Shown one piece after another: positions 1 to 13,650 of a DNA stretch of 64,000 bases (the stretch's first letter is position 1; each line of letters begins with the position of its first letter). Made by a program: the position numbers and the translations under genes. The notes below the pieces were generated by a model, which was not told where the DNA came from, ran no database searches, and saw only the letters and a list, made by a program, of their open reading frames with translations. Source of the DNA: Niebla homalea (taxonomy: Eukaryota > Ascomycota > Lecanoromycetes > Lecanorales > Ramalinaceae); contig JAHGAU010000026.1 of assembly GCA_019925105.1 (NCBI GenBank), positions 806,001 to 870,000 on the forward strand. The letters are read 5' to 3'.

Positions 1-3000
1 AGCGAAGGACTGTCAAACGACCGCCCCGGAGCCGTTTCAAAAATGTCAACTCCTCCCGGATTTCTTCAAGGGCAGGGTTCCACTCGAATTGCCGCTCCAC
101 ATCAGTGATCATGAGCTTTGGCTTTGCTCTCTTTGCAAACCAAGATGGGATACACCTTCGAATAAGCTCATCCGGGATGAGACGCAACATGATCGCGACT
201 GGAATGGACAAAAGCCCGAGGATGATCGAATATCCCCACTGTGGCCAATTGAGGGCTCTACATGACAATGCCTTGCCACCAACTTCAACAATGATGATTT
301 GACCAGCGACGATGATGATTTGTATACCAACGAAAAAGCGATTCCTGAGCACCCCTTCAAATATGTTCAGCTTATTGTCGAGCCGTCGGTTGTTGTACTG
401 GTTGAAGATTTGCATCCACACGAAAGTGTTGAAGATTAACGTTTGCAACTGTTCCTGCTCTCGGCTGTCCGGGTTTGAAGCATAATGTAGGATTGCAGTC
501 CCGCCAAAGTTCAGAATCAGCGTTACAACAAGCTGGAAGATCGATTGGCCAATGATCATTTTCCACATGGTAAGAGTTATCAATGGCGCTGATTTGGGCT
601 CCGGCGGACGATTTAAAATGCTTGGTGTTGGGGGATCAGTCGCAAGCGCGAGAGCAGCAAAGGTATCCATGATCAGGTTCACCCAAAGCAGCTGCACAGC
701 GGTCAGCACCGAGTTTTCAGAAGGGTCAGCAACGGCAGATATGAAGGTCAACAGCACGGCCGTAATGTTGACCGTGATTTGGAACTGTAGAATCCTTTAG
801 CTTGGGATCAGGAACTGTCGAGGTTGAACAAATACCTGGAGGAATTTCTTCACCGAATCGTTGACTGCTCTTCCCCACATGATGGCTTTCACGATAGAAG
901 CAAAGTTGTCGTCCATGAGGATAATCGCTGACGCTTCCTTGGCGACTTCAGTGCCCGCAATGCCCATTGAGAAGCCGACGTCTGCTTCCTTCAAAGCTGG
1001 TGCATCATTGGTTCCGTCCCCAGTGACAGCCACAGTCTCTCCCATCCCGCGTAGGAGCTTGACTAAGAGGCACTTGTCCTTTGGACTCGATCTAGCCAAA
1101 ACCTGTAGCTTGGGAATGGTTTGCAGTTTTTCTTTTTCACTAAGTCTCCGGAATGTAGGTCCTTCCATGACGAGACCACCATCAGTATAAATGCCGCACT
1201 CCTCAGCGATTGCTTTGGCAGTCAGAAGATTATCCCCTGTTACCATGCGAACGAAGACGCCAGCGCCTTGGCAGGCGTGAACGGCATCGGCTACGCCATG
1301 GCGCAACGGATCCTGGATGCCGACGATGCCCAAAAAAGTCATATCCTTGAAGATTTTGTCGAAGACGGCCAGCTTCGGGTCGTCTTCTTGCGTCGATGCT
1401 CCCTTGGGTGGCCATTGCTCGAAATCGCGGTAGATTATACCAATTGTACGCAACGAGCGCGACGCATATGTTTTGATGATCTCACCGAGAGCCTCAATAT
1501 TCTCATGCGTAAGGTTCGATCCCGACACTTCTTTGGCTGGATCTCGGACGATTTTCGAACATTTAGCCAGTAGGATCTCCGACGCGCCTTTCACCAGAAG
1601 TCGATACCCCTTTTCTCCCACTTTAACGACAGCTGCCATGCATTTACGACCTGAGTCGAAAGGGATCATTTGGACAACGTCGGCTTTGACCCTCTCTTCG
1701 TTAACGGAAGCCATATCAAGGTGATCGCGTGCAAAGCTGAGCAAAGCAGTCTCTGTTTTGGATCCAACGAAAGACGTTTGCCCTCCATCTTCCTCTCCTT
1801 CGAATGCAGTTGAGTTGACAGCTATCGACTGCTTCAGAAGGTCTCTGACCTCAACAGCAATCGATGACACAAGATCATCCACTGACGTGTCCGTTCCGGC
1901 CAAATCTCCCAGTAGCCCTTTCCCTTTCGTTGGCGAGTCTGGTGAGCTTGACGCTGACGTGTCAGGGCTTTTCTTTTCTCCAAATCGCATGGATGCACCG
2001 ATGATCCCAGCTACTGTTGACATCTTATTTTGTGTGAGTGTACCCGTCTTATCCGAGCAGATAGTCGTCGCATTTCCCATGGTCTCACACGCCTGAAGGA
2101 GTCGAACAAGGTTGTTATCCTTGAGCATACGTGTCGTCGCAAAAGCGAGTGCAAGGGTGACAGCGAGAGGTAGACCTTCGGGCACGGCCACAACAACCAC
2201 AGTGACGGCAACGATAAAGACCTGGAGGAATTGCTGTCCTTTCTGACTGGGAGTTTGTGACTTATCCGAACCCGTGATAGCTACCAGAAACTTGATGAAA
2301 GTGGCCACGAACAGGATCAAGCCGGCACCGAGGCCCAATTTGGCAATGTACTCGGCCAGTACGTTGAGCTTGGATTGGAGAGGGGTTGTTTGGGGATCGT
2401 CACGCAAGGACATCATGGTCTTGCCATAGCTTGAATTGACCCCGACAGCTGTTACGAGGAAAGTGCCAATCCCTTCCGACACCTTAGCACCCGAGATGAT
2501 GAATGGGTCCATCTTGGAGACGTTCTGGTGACTTTCGATGGCGGCAAACACCTCAACAGCCGAAGACTTTCGTAGTAGATCCGATTCACCCGTCGCCGAT
2601 GATTCGTCGCACTTGACATCGTGCCCGGTGATGAAGATACCATCCACAGGTATCATATCTCCCGGTTCGAGATGCATGACATCGCCTACTAGTACGTCGT
2701 AGACAGAAATCTCTCGCGACTTGCCAGATCTGACCACTTTGACATTACGATCATCCTTTTTCCTGTTCAGTTTGACGAACTGCCGTTCTTTCTGCCAATC
2801 ATTCGCGGCGCCCACTACCACCACAATAATGATTGCAACCATGATTGCGACTCCCTCGACCCATTCGACAGGAGCCTCGCCGTCGGTAGCAGAGACTGAC
2901 TGGTAGATCCCCAGAGCTAGCGACACAACGGCTGCGACGGTCAGCAGAATAAGGACCTTGTCATTGTAAGCAATCCACGCTAGTTCAAAGATGCTCTTGG

Positions 3001-3858
3001 CTTTCCTTGCGGGCAGCCGGTTGTCCTTGAAAACACGCTTGCGGTCCATGAAGGAGTCTTCTGTAAGCTTTCTGGAAGCCATCGTGGTCGTCCTCCGCGC
3101 AACCACGGGGTCGAAGTCATCTGCGTCCTTCTGCTTCCCAGTCTCCACTGCTTGTTGAAAAGAGACGGCTCCGTCCAACTCCCTCTCCTCCATGGAAAGT
3201 CCATCTCGAGAACTGGTCCGAAGACCCTTCTCCACCCCTTTCAAGCCTCCCAAAGCATGGAAAGCTGCCAGACTTTTCGGATTGAGAAGCTTGCCGAGTT
3301 GGCCTGGACTGAAGGCGAAGCTGTTGTTCTCCACGCGAAAATCATGCTCAGTGTCTGGATCGGGTTTGAGCGCTTCTTCATCATTTATAATATTATCATT
3401 ATTACTGTAGACTGTACCAGGACGATCGCCGGCCGTCGAGGCTAAGGATGTAACAGAGGGGGTACCACCAATGATGGTTGGTGATAGACCAGGCTCTTCC
3501 GAGTCGACGGAGTTCCCTCTCGAGCGGGAAGCGGGTACGGAAAGAAAGTTGTGCGGTTGCAAGTCTGTCCACTTTGCGGTGGGAGAGGAGAAGTTGTGCG
3601 GAGAGGTTGGACGTTGGGCCTCGAAGGAATGGGAGGCGCGGAGATCGGGGGTATTGGATTCGCTGGGGAGAGGGGCCGGCTCATCTCGCTCTTCGTTTTG
3701 ATCACCCTGTAGCACCAGGATCAGCATAGGCAACGGGGACACAAAGAGTAGAGATATACCGAGGTGGTGTTTATAGTTATGGTGGGGGCACGCTGGCGAC
3801 GAGCAGAATTGGAGTGATGCGGCACTTTGGTGGGATCATCGTGCTCAACGTCAGTCAT
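1..3858 (-). CDS. PMC1: P-type Ca2+-transporting ATPase, vacuolar PMC1 type (3' end cut by window edge)
   Basis: Plasma-membrane-type Ca2+ pump; the fungal orthologues sit in the vacuolar membrane and move cytosolic Ca2+ into the vacuole at the cost of ATP. Exons (minus strand) 3858-3760, 3706-836 and 784 to beyond base 1; introns of 53 and 51 nt, both phase 0. 1251 residues are visible and no stop is reached, so the C-terminus lies outside the window. I see the actuator motif TGES near residue 405, the phosphorylation motif DKTGTLT with Asp585, the KGASE nucleotide-site motif, and the hinge motif TGDGTNDAP near 928, followed by the last membrane helices in exon 3. The start at 3858 (MTDVEHDDPT) is chosen because the ATG nearer 3740 lies inside the first intron. 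The Ser/Pro-rich N-terminus of about 170 residues is typical of filamentous fungi. Identity is certain; assignment to PMC1 rather than a paralogue rests on overall resemblance. Confidence 0.93.
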
Positions 3859-5166
3859 GGTACTTCCAGTAGACAGACTTCCAGGAATAGAAATGGATGG
3901 TATGCGGGACTTCAACAAGATGCCTTGCTTCCAGCATGAGCAAGGTAATTAAGGGTATACGGGTAGCGATGTTTGACTGTTGAAAGACGATTGGGGCCCC
4001 GCGCTTTCATGGGAGCGTTATCATCAAACGGGAAGTGTGGAAGGTGCTAGTCGAGGTGGTCAGTGTTGCGTCGGAAAATCAGTCTCGAAGTCGCGTTGAG
4101 TCTGAGCAGGAACAAAGATACGGTGCCGGAGCTCGGCGGCAATTACAACAATTGACATACCTTCACTGCAACACTTGTGATGGCGCTGCAGGAGGTTCCA
4201 ATGCAAGCTTCAGCAGTGTGCCCCTTCTATCTCCTGTACAAGTCCTGAGATCTGATGACCCATTTAATCTTCCACAAGCCTTGTCGATTTGCCACTGAGC
4301 TGCCATGAGCTGGTCAAGGGTTAGTACCCTCGACAATCCATGATGATGGAGGAGATCTGTGAGTAGAGTTCAGAAGGCGCCGGTCTGATACTCGGAAGAT
4401 GTACAGCAAGAGGGTTAGGGAGATCAGGCGGCTTGTGATGACTCCTTGGAAAGCGACGGATAGGGGCTGGAGGGGAGTTGAAGCACTTGGGTGACTACTA
4501 TCTAAGCAGCTTCGCAGAGTGCAGAGTGGTGGCCAGTGGACTCTCAGACATTTTGGCGGCTCGTGGATCATCTTGCACAGCCCCCAGCCTAATTAAGGTA
4601 TAAATTCTTGATGCGCGGCAGCTAAGCAGAGGCCAACCTTGATCCAGGATATGCGCCATTGTACATTGGAAGAGCACATGGCATGATGAATATCAAAGTA
4701 TATCAGGTAGTCACGCCAGAGGCCAGGCGTGGTTGAAGGTCGCTATACTTTCGACATTGAGTGAGATCTTATTCAGGGCCAAGCAGCATTAGTCTTAACC
4801 CTTAGCTACCTTCACCTTATGTCGCATTGCTGTATTTTCAGCTCATGCGACCAACCGCAGACAAGGCAACTTTGCCGTCCGAGCTATTAGGACCCTCGGA
4901 CTGTAGTTGGACCGAGGACCTTCCCAAGCTTTCCCTGAGCACTGGAGATCAGATTGCCTTGAAATGCTCTCCATCTAAAACAGATTGACCTATTGTACTC
5001 GCGGTCTCTTCACCAAATCTTGCAGGCATTGCACGAGTCATGTTGGCCATGCTGCCAACCCGTGACTTCGTGCTCCCATGCGTGTCGAAAGATGTCCACT
5101 CGAGAGCACCCGTTCTGCCAACAGATTGTTGCTGCTATTGTTCCTGATGCCACATCCGCCGTCTCA
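3859..5166. other. Intergenic region between NUP84 end and PMC1 start
   Basis: Both neighbours are on the minus strand, so this holds the PMC1 promoter and 5' leader and the NUP84 terminator. Short open frames at 4035-4298 (+) and 4314-4571 (-) have no recognisable domain or splice pattern and are treated as chance. I see no tRNA, repeat or clear regulatory motif. Confidence 0.5.
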
Positions 5167-8100
5167 TCATCTGACTTGTTTAAGTACCTTGGGCGACCAT
5201 AATCCGAGCTTCTTCCCATCCCTACTCCGGCCGGCCGGCCTTTTCGCCTCGGCATGAATCATGCTCTTTCCAACGACCGCAAAGGAGTCCACAAGCTCCG
5301 ACATCCGTCCAGCCTTGATCAGGCAGGCCGCTAGATCGGAACCTTCCTGAGCAATCAACACCGCCAAGTCCATGCTGATTTTCAAGTTGTCCCGTCCCAC
5401 AAAGTAAGAACTGAAGTTGAGCAGGCTGTTGTACGCCAACACGATTTCTGGCAAGCAGGTTAGACGTATCTGCTCGAAATCCTGGGCTTCGGTGTCTATG
5501 ATGGAATTAGATCATCCCAAACTCGGTGGCGCGCTTTCATACCGTTTCTGGGCGCTAGCAACCATCCATGCAACAGAGGCTGGATTGCCTTTTCAACGTC
5601 CTTGAACATCTTTCGGAAGGCTGGTAGACGTTTCTGGATCTCAGGACCAGGCGCACGACTGCTGTATCAATCAGGAACTGCACAGAATTTTACCGGAGAA
5701 GAAACTCACTCTGCCAATTCTTTCAGCTCTAGACCCAAAGCGGTGAATTCCTGAACGGCATTCAGAGCCACAAAAAGATTCTCAAAATCTCTGAATGCTG
5801 CGGCCTGATTTAATAGAATTTCGTATTCTTGCGTGCGGGATGCTTTGTCCGAGCTCCTTGGCCGATGGTTCGTACTTCCGTAAGGGTCATCTTGCTCATG
5901 ACACTTGCGTGAGCTGTCCGAGTCGCCTTCGTTCCTCCACCGGCTTAAATCGATCGTTCTGCCAAGCATTGCACGGCTTTTGCTCAGTGAAATTCGTGAA
6001 AAAGTAATGTTTTGAGACATTGTTCTTGCCGCCGCCAACGCACGGCAACGGAGAAGGTGCTTGTAGACCGCAACTCCGACGGCCATCGTCTGCCTCCAAT
6101 ATCCCTCCAGGAGCATATACCATTCGAATCCGTGGATCAAGTCTATTTGGTCATCCGAGATCTCATCGACAATGAAACGCGCTGCAATTCGTCGCACTTC
6201 TCCCGGCTTGTTTCCACCTTCCTCCAGAATCTGCAGATCAGGGTAGGTGGTTGGCGTTGTGTGATCGGGCAACGAATCTGATATAATGAGTTCCAGCTGC
6301 TTGTGCAGGATCATTGGGATATCAAGTCTGTATTGCTTCATAAGATTCATCAGGTTCGCTCGCTCCCCGTGCTGCTGGATTGCTGGCAATTGCCTTCCAA
6401 GGCATAGACTTGATCGCTGACGAGAAAGACGAGAAGCATACAACGGCAGCAGCTGCTGTTTCCCAGCTTTACCAAGGAAGTCAACATACATTACGATAAA
6501 GTTTTCAATCGCCTGAAAATGCTCGCCATCTCCGAAGTCATGACCCAGGTCTTGGAAGACCAATATGATGTGTACCACAAGTCGTATGAAGTCATGGTTG
6601 TCCGAATCGACATTTGATGTCACACTGCCTTCAATGAGTGAATCTGACATTGGCGGCACAGTTCTTGAATGGCCTTTCGCGCTGGCGATCTGAGATATCC
6701 GGACACCTTGTCTAAAGACAAAATCGTCAAACGTTCTTGCTATGAGGCTGCCTTGAAGCATTTTGTATGGCTTCGTTGCCTCATCCCTTGTATTCTCACT
6801 AAGCCTTAACTTTTCGATCAACTGAACGCTTGAATAGGCACGCTGACCAGCAAAAGGGGAGATGTTGAGAAGGCCTTCCGCTCCCTGAAGATTTGACGGT
6901 ATCCTGTAGGGATAATCGCGGGCGACATACTGCTCGAAGGATTGAGCGAGATAAGAGTTGAAATGCGCGAACAGCTGATCATTCCAACTGGAGCTGATCC
7001 TCTGGACGCTTGCCAAATCTCCGCTGAGGAGTCCGTAGACTGCCTTTTCATAGTTGTCGATACCTCCGTCTCTTGCTGCCAGCGCACACATCCTTCTCCA
7101 AAGGAAACGTGATTGGCAATCAAGAACATCTGATGTTGAGGAAGGGTTCAGACATAAAATGCCACGCGTGATGATTGCCCTCCATTGCTCGGACCGCTCG
7201 CTGAACCACTCCACGACGAAGGTCCAAGGCTTTCCTCTTCGGAGCATTTCCCAGCAGGCCATCCAGAGCGCTCGTTCAACGCGAAGATCTTGCTTTTCCA
7301 TTGCCAGCACCTGTCGTGTAGTTGCGTCTGGGTCCAATTGTGTGACCAGGGACTCACTTCTATCCGAAGTCAAAAGAGATGTTTCAATTCCGGGATCCTT
7401 AGGTTCTAAAGGTCGTGCCGAGGATCGCAACCGTTTTTGTCCCTTGATTGCTTCCCTAGTGTACAACCAGCCATGAGCTGTAATTCCAAACTCCTCATCT
7501 AGATCCCGCCCTGACTGCTTGATGGTATAGGCGATGTCATCTCCAGAATGATCTGCAGATCTTCGGAGCCACTCTACTACATTATGCTGCTGCCATGCTA
7601 GGTCATCAGTGGCAAGGAAGTTGTCCCAAATCTCGCTTTCCGGCGAGTATCGACATAAATCGGAACGCGTCCGAGGTCTCACAATATGCGATGGTTCGAC
7701 ATGGGAATCATCGACTTCAGCAGCAGGCCGTTCAACCTGTAGCATCGAGCTCAGCAGATCCCAGGTACACTCCTCTTCCTCCCACCTCTTCAGATCGGCC
7801 AGGGTGGTGAAGCCTTCAGAATCATTGTCACTTGTTGTCGAAGATGCACGTCTAGACGAGCTATTTGAGCTTCGAGCTTTCCTCTTGGGCAACCTCCTTC
7901 GACGTCCTGACCCATCAGGGGCGTGTAATTTCCGGAGGTGCTTCACGGTGTCGTGCGCAATCCTTTGATATTCATGCACTAGAGGGAGCACGCGCCGACA
8001 GCCTTCTTTTTCTTTGGGCCGATCCTTACTTTGCTTTCTTGTGAGCCGATCTAGGTTTTCCGCGAATTGTTCTACTTGTTTTCCAACCCGATCTGCCGCT

Positions 8101-8309
8101 GCCTGCAACGGATGAAGAGCTCGACGGACATCTTTGATCGTAGGGATTGAGGGTGATCTGCTGAGGGACCTTTGCGACGTAGCACGAGATTCCTCATTAA
8201 TACTCGCCTCCTCTGGATAAAGGAAGTCATCGTTTGAAACATCACCGGATGCTTCCGAGCGGTGCACACTATTCCAGCTTTCCTCTGGCCTCAGCATTCT
8301 CGGTGCCAT
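5167..8309 (-). CDS. NUP84: Nucleoporin Nup84/Nup107
   Basis: Scaffold nucleoporin of the Y-shaped Nup84 (human Nup107-160) complex of the nuclear pore. Exons 8309-5710, 5661-5543 and 5495-5167; introns of 48 nt (phase 2) and 47 nt (phase 1); joined CDS 3048 nt, 1015 residues. The first about 220 residues are Ser/Arg-rich and low complexity. A helical Nup107-family region follows, recognisable from the stretch around DLAWQQHNVVEWLRR and the segment LRVERALWMACWEMLRRGKPW, and runs to the C-terminus (LPEIVLAYNSLLNF, then a basic tail). Yeast Nup84 is 726 residues; filamentous-fungal members are longer, so the length fits. The last two exons are needed to finish the C-terminal helices; without them the protein would stop at the first splice site. 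The downstream neighbour on the same strand is PMC1, 1.3 kb away, with no sign of co-regulation. Confidence 0.9.
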
Positions 8310-8748
8310 ATTTGAAGGGTCCCGCGAGAATTGAGCTGGATGGTTGCCAGAAGATTGTTTGGGAGCTTGAGAATGGTTTATGATAATAAGAAAGCTCGCG
8401 CGGCAGCGCGTCAGTTGTGACAGGTTTTGCCGAGGGCTGTTCTCACTTGAACACTTCTCAGATCAGAAAGTACAATGACCAAGAATGACTACCTGGTAAT
8501 ACACTGGGGCATCGCACCACGTTAGCACAAGTGTTGCGGAACCAACTCAAATTGGACTCAGAATATTCTCATCTGCTTTACAGAGCTACAAATGTGACTT
8601 CCATTTGGCAGTGTAGAACGATTAGATTGAAGATGACTGCGCACATGCGACGACAGCTCATCTCAATTTCATAGCCCTGACTCATGCAAGCAATGGCATA
8701 CAAGAGTCGCGCTGATTGAGAGATCCCATCCGATCCACCATCTAAGGA
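8310..8748. other. Intergenic region (uS11 end / NUP84 promoter)
   Basis: About 440 bases carrying the uS11 3' end and the NUP84 promoter on the minus strand. No gene, repeat or clear motif seen. Confidence 0.5.
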
Positions 8749-9486
<738 letters not shown>

Positions 9487-10795
9487 TGCGAAATCCTGAT
9501 CAGGTGGGTTGGTGTATGTGGGCTGGGGAGAATGTCTTTGCAGGCGAGTGTGCGCTGAGCTGACTAGCGCCGGAAATTAAGCGCCGCGGTTGAGCCGCCA
9601 AGCAATAGATAGCAATTGGAGAAGAGCGCACGAATCCTTTTCTCTCCAACAATGTCAAAGGCAGTCATTAGAGTCTCGGAACGAACTTTGCTCCTTGAGC
9701 TCCCTCGGTGTTTGTTCAGACCCCCCGTAGGGTCTCTCAGCGTGCTCACGATTGTCTGAGACCAAATTCAACACTCTATCTAATACCAGGTCTGACCCAT
9801 TGCCGGGAACGATGGCTCTGATACATTGATGTGTTACACTTTTTACATTCCCATTCGCAGACGGCGACCGTTTGAAATATGCTCCGATGTGGCCGACGAG
9901 GACGAGCGTCGGTACTCATTGATCCATGCCTCGTTGCTTCAGCTTCAAGCGTAGCAGCCTCGGCTGAGGGCAGCAGACAGTGCTTGCACCCTCCCCTTGC
10001 CTTTTGTAGAACTCATTGCAGCAGCTGTATAGACTGTCCACTTGCTGCTGGCATTTTGCTTCCTGGTACGAATTCTTCCTTAAGCACTCTAAAGATGCTT
10101 AGTGAATTGAGATTGGTGTGTATGATAGCCCCATAAGGATACAACGCGAGAGTACCTTGAATTGCGCACTAGTTTTCAGTGTTCAGTGGGATACATTTGA
10201 TCGGCTAGAGAGGGTTCAAATGCATACGGCTAGGGGATGGCACGGCGCATCTGTGTTCGGATCATCCTCGAATGTCTAAATGTAGTGATCAGTTGCCTTG
10301 TCTCGGAAAAACAGATAGATCGAGCAGACCATTCTGATAGTCTTCAGTATTCTTTGATTTGATGAGAATGCGTCGAGACGCTGAGGGGAGTAATTGAAAA
10401 GAATTTGATGATGAAATGATTCAAGCTTTGCTCTGATTGGCTGACGCGTTTGTGCTCGGTTTGTGTAACGGTGCAACAATGAAGGATTAACACACGACAA
10501 CTCCGTCATTCCCACTTTTCATCCTTCACCCAATATTTGATATCGCCTCTACAATCATATAATAACACTCAAAACCTGAACGGATCTGTGTCAACGTGAG
10601 TATATAAGTTCATCCCACTACTTCCATCTAACTTCAAAGGCGAAGATAGCACTTCGCCTTGTGAACAAACATTCCGCTGACCGCCCCCCAAGTTTTCAGT
10701 AGAGCTCACCATCTTGCCTCTGCGACAACAACGTTGCCCTCGTCCCTAAATACCATCCCAATCGAATTAAACTCATACCCACCCCACCACGCACC
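9487..10795. promoter_or_regulatory. Divergent intergenic region between uS11 and SUMO
   Basis: 1.3 kb holding both promoters. Short frames at 9564-9749, 9879-10136 and 10276-10515 lack recognisable domains or splice signals. The 10.5-10.8 kb part is pyrimidine- and A-rich, as expected for the SUMO 5' leader. No tRNA or repeat noticed. Confidence 0.45.
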
Positions 10796-11153
10796 ATGTC
10801 GGACCGCGAGCAATCCCCAGGTGGCGCCGCCAACCCAGAGGAGCAACCCAAGTCCGAACACTTGAACATCAAGGTCACAGACAACAATAACGAAGTCTTC
10901 TTCAAGATCAAGCGCACGACCCAGCTCAGCAAACTCATGAACGCCTTCTGTGAACGACAGGGCAAGTCAATGCAGAATGTTCGATTCTTATTCGATGGGG
11001 CTAGAGTCAATCCGACCGACAGTCCTGACTCGGTGAGCCCGTCTACCTCCCTCATCGATACTTTGGCCCGTCTCCTAACACCATCTGCTGTAGCTCGAGA
11101 TGGACGATGGGGATACTCTTGAGGTTCACCAAGAGCAGGTTGGTGGGGCTTAA
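10796..11153 (+). CDS. SMT3: SUMO, small ubiquitin-like modifier (Smt3)
   Basis: Ubiquitin-like protein conjugated to lysines of nuclear and other targets. Exons 10796-11032 and 11094-11153, one 61 nt phase-0 intron; 98 residues. The flexible acidic N-terminus (about 20 residues) is followed by the beta-grasp fold: HLNIKVTDNNNEVFFKIKRTTQLSKLMNAFCERQGK, then VRFLFDGARV, then EMDDGDTLEVHQEQVGG. The diglycine needed for conjugation is followed by a single Ala, so a SUMO protease (Ulp1 type) would need to remove just one residue. The intron falls just before the conserved LEMDDGD segment. Length and sequence match fungal SUMO closely. Confidence 0.96.
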
Positions 11154-11600
11154 ATGCATTTTAAGACCCCCATCATCGGATACGGGTACCTCTCATCGGT
11201 GTCTCTTACAGCGGGCGCATCTGGCGCTGTGTTGCATCATATCGAATTGTTGATTCGTGGTGGATGAGGTTGGCTGGCTCAGATTTCTAAAAATATGCTT
11301 GTCTACACTCTCAGCATAGCCCACTGCAACTTACCTTCCCCACCACAATGAGCATCCCGAGTCTCGCATCATGTTTGATCACCATATCCAGACTATTTTC
11401 TGCAGGCGGCTGTATGCATGGTTTGATATGGATTGCTGTCTAAAAATTCGAATGGCATCTTGCTTATCATTCTGGTTGAGCTCTTGATGCGGGTCACATT
11501 GGTACCCTCATGAACTATCTCCCTGCATACCCTCGATGCCATTGCCTTCTAAGCCATACCAAGCAGCCTTCCCGGCTGCCTCCTCTACCCGCTCCCGTAC
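11154..11600. other. Convergent intergenic region
   Basis: About 450 bases between the 3' ends of SUMO (+) and the small charged protein gene (-). Only 3' untranslated and spacer sequence is seen. The 11510-11740 plus-strand frame is an antisense shadow of the next gene. Confidence 0.45.
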
Positions 11601-12170
11601 CTAATCATCCCAGACAGCCTTCTTCGCCTCCTCCTCCTCCTTCTCCCTCCTCCTCCCGTCTTCCTTGTCGTTCTCAATCCTTTTCCTCTCCTTCTCCCTT
11701 ACAGCACTTTCATACCTCTTCTGCTCCTCCGTCATCTTAGGTCCTCTCACCCCAAGCGCCCCTGCAATCATCCTTCCAGCTGCCGCGCTGCTCTTTTCCG
11801 GTCTCTTACCAGACGCCTCTTCCTTATTCGATCTTGGAGACGATTTGTCTCTGCCTATGCTCGCTTGGGGGAAGGTAGACCAGTCTGTGTCCCTGCTGAG
11901 CCGATGAGACGGAGATAGGGGAGTGGGCGGCGGAGGGCCAGGCTGGACCGGGGAAAGTGGAGGAGTCGCTTCGACGGGCGATGAGACTGGAGCATCTGAG
12001 GACTCGACTTCATCCTCCCAGGATTCAGGTGCTCTTGCTTGTTTCGAAGGTGAGATTGAGAGGCCTTTGGGGGACGTGTCGACGTCGGCGGAATGATTGA
12101 GTAAGTCAGGAGAATCTTCAATGGCTTGAGTTGATGAAGCTGCTGTTCCATCTCGAGATTTTGTAGTCAT
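11601..12170 (-). CDS. Small conserved fungal protein with charged C-terminal helix
   Basis: Single exon, 189 residues, ATG at 12170 and TAG at 11603-11601. The first about 115 residues are Ser/Pro-rich and look disordered. The last 65 are the part I would expect to be conserved: GRMIAGALGVRGPKMTEEQK, then a Glu/Lys/Arg-rich helix rich in RRREKEEEEAKK, ending in an acidic/aromatic tail VWDD. Proteins of this shape are common in Pezizomycotina and carry no assigned function. No signal peptide or membrane segment. The gene is convergent with SUMO and divergent from the flavin-binding protein gene; nothing in the context tells its role. Confidence 0.7.
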   Translation of the reverse strand: MTTKSRDGTAASSTQAIEDSPDLLNHSADVDTSPKGLSISPSKQARAPESWEDEVESSDAPVSSPVEATPPLSPVQPGPPPPTPLSPSHRLSRDTDWSTFPQASIGRDKSSPRSNKEEASGKRPEKSSAAAGRMIAGALGVRGPKMTEEQKRYESAVREKERKRIENDKEDGRRREKEEEEAKKAVWDD

Positions 12171-12802
12171 CGTGTCAGTTCCCTTGTCGGATGGCTGTGA
12201 CTGTTAGATTTCTTAAAGCCAGCGAGTGCTGGAATCCAAATCGTGCATTCGCAATAAGGACTTTCAGAAAGGGGTGCAGTAATTTCAGTGCTCTTGGATT
12301 GCTATGAAGCCGCTGGCACCTTGATTCAGGCAAAGCAAAGCAGCCAGAGCATTCACGGTCCTTGAGAGCTCATTATGAGAGTGCTCGCGTCCAGGAATGT
12401 AGGCGTGAGTAACAACGGACAGAGAGTGCAGACTGTGGACCCAACTGAGCACATGCCCCTGATAGGAGAACAACCAAAGTACTGGAGACACGTCGTCATT
12501 CCTAGGTGTTTGACTCCGAGGTTTTATCTAAATCTGCCGGGGGTACGGTGCCGCGGGCGGTCATCCCTCATCGAGTTACCAGCTTGTCCAATTCAAGACG
12601 GCCGAGGGCATGGGAAAGCGTATGTCAGTCTAGTCGTCTAGTCAGTCACGTATGCCCAGTACAGTCAGCTACATATGATAAGTGAGTCATTCTCATGGCT
12701 GCATCATCAAGGGTTTCTCGTGAGTCTGTAGTCTTCATAAACATACCAACTCATAGACATTTAATTACATTGTGGTAGAAAGATCGTCTATTAAAGATCA
12801 CG
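12171..12802. promoter_or_regulatory. Divergent intergenic region
   Basis: 630 bases holding promoters of the small charged protein (-) and the flavin-binding protein (+). The minus frame 12285-12491 and plus frame 12375-12641 have no recognisable features. No repeats seen. Confidence 0.45.
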
Positions 12803-13650
12803 ATGGGTAGGACACTCGTATACCCGAAGACGGTGAGAAATACTTTGCACCGGAAGGGTGATCGAGGTAAGTCTAGTGTTTACCATTCGCCAATCTATTT
12901 GCAATCATACGGAAGCCTTCGACTGCAGGAACATATGATCTGGAAGACATCCACCGCATTGTCAATACGACACCCGTCCTCCATGTCTCTTTCAACTCGG
13001 TCGACCCAGAGGATCCCTTCCCCAACATCCTTCCCATGATTGGGGTCATGGGATCCTATACCCATCCAAGCGCAGATTTGAGCGAGCCTTTGGACTGTTA
13101 TCTACATGGCTACGTTAGTTCGGGCATCATGAAGAAGGCGCGCGCAAGTCGGGACAAAGGTCTTCCAATCAGTATTGGAGCCACCAAGGTAGACGGGATC
13201 GTTTTGAGTCTGACCCCCAATTCCCACAGCTACAACTATCGATCTGCGATCTTGTTTGGATATGGAAGTCTGGTCGAGGATGCGGACGAGAAGGTATGGG
13301 CAATGCGTCTGGTCACGAATTCCGTAGTAGAGAACCGTTGGGAACACAGTCGGATTCCACCGGATGCTTCGGAAATGGCTTCAACAACCATTCTGAAGGT
13401 AAGGGTGGTGAGTGGAAGTGGCAAGATTCGCAGTGGTGGCCCCAACGACGACAAAAAGGATACTGATAGAGAAGACGTAACCAATCGCGTGTGGACCGCC
13501 GTCTTGCCTGTGTATGAGACGATTGGACACCCCGTAATTGGAGGCGCCGGTCGAGCCACCAAAGTTCCGGAGCACATCTCCAACTTCCTAGAGGACAAAA
13601 ACAGGACCAACAAGGAATATGCCAGTCAGGCTGCTGTATCTGGCAACTGA
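12803..13650 (+). CDS. Flavin-nucleotide-binding protein (pyridoxamine 5'-phosphate oxidase-like)
   Basis: Exons 12803-12866 and 12929-13650 with a 62 nt phase-1 intron; 261 residues. The start MGRTLVYPKTVRNTLHRKGD followed by YDLEDIHRIVNTTPVLHVSF is typical of fungal members of the split-barrel FMN-binding family (Pfam Pyridox_ox_2 type). Later parts such as YNYRSAILFGYG, the segment NRWEHSRIPPDASEM, and AVLPVYETIGHP fit the same family. These proteins are thought to bind FMN as homodimers; the substrate is not known, and I infer only flavin binding. The C-terminal about 30 residues are charged and probably flexible. It is convergent with the DUF4202 gene 170 bases downstream. Confidence 0.85.

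Noticed and set aside
1505..1530. GGTTCGATCCC, a perfect tRNA B-box-like sequence on the plus strand
   Set aside because: It lies inside the PMC1 coding exon, which is conserved there, and no A box or foldable tRNA surrounds it.
3707..3742. Start of the PMC1 frame at 3742 (MSPLPMLILVLQ)
   Set aside because: This stretch is the end of intron 1 (CTACAG acceptor at 3707); splicing to the exon at 3858-3760 gives a typical N-terminus.
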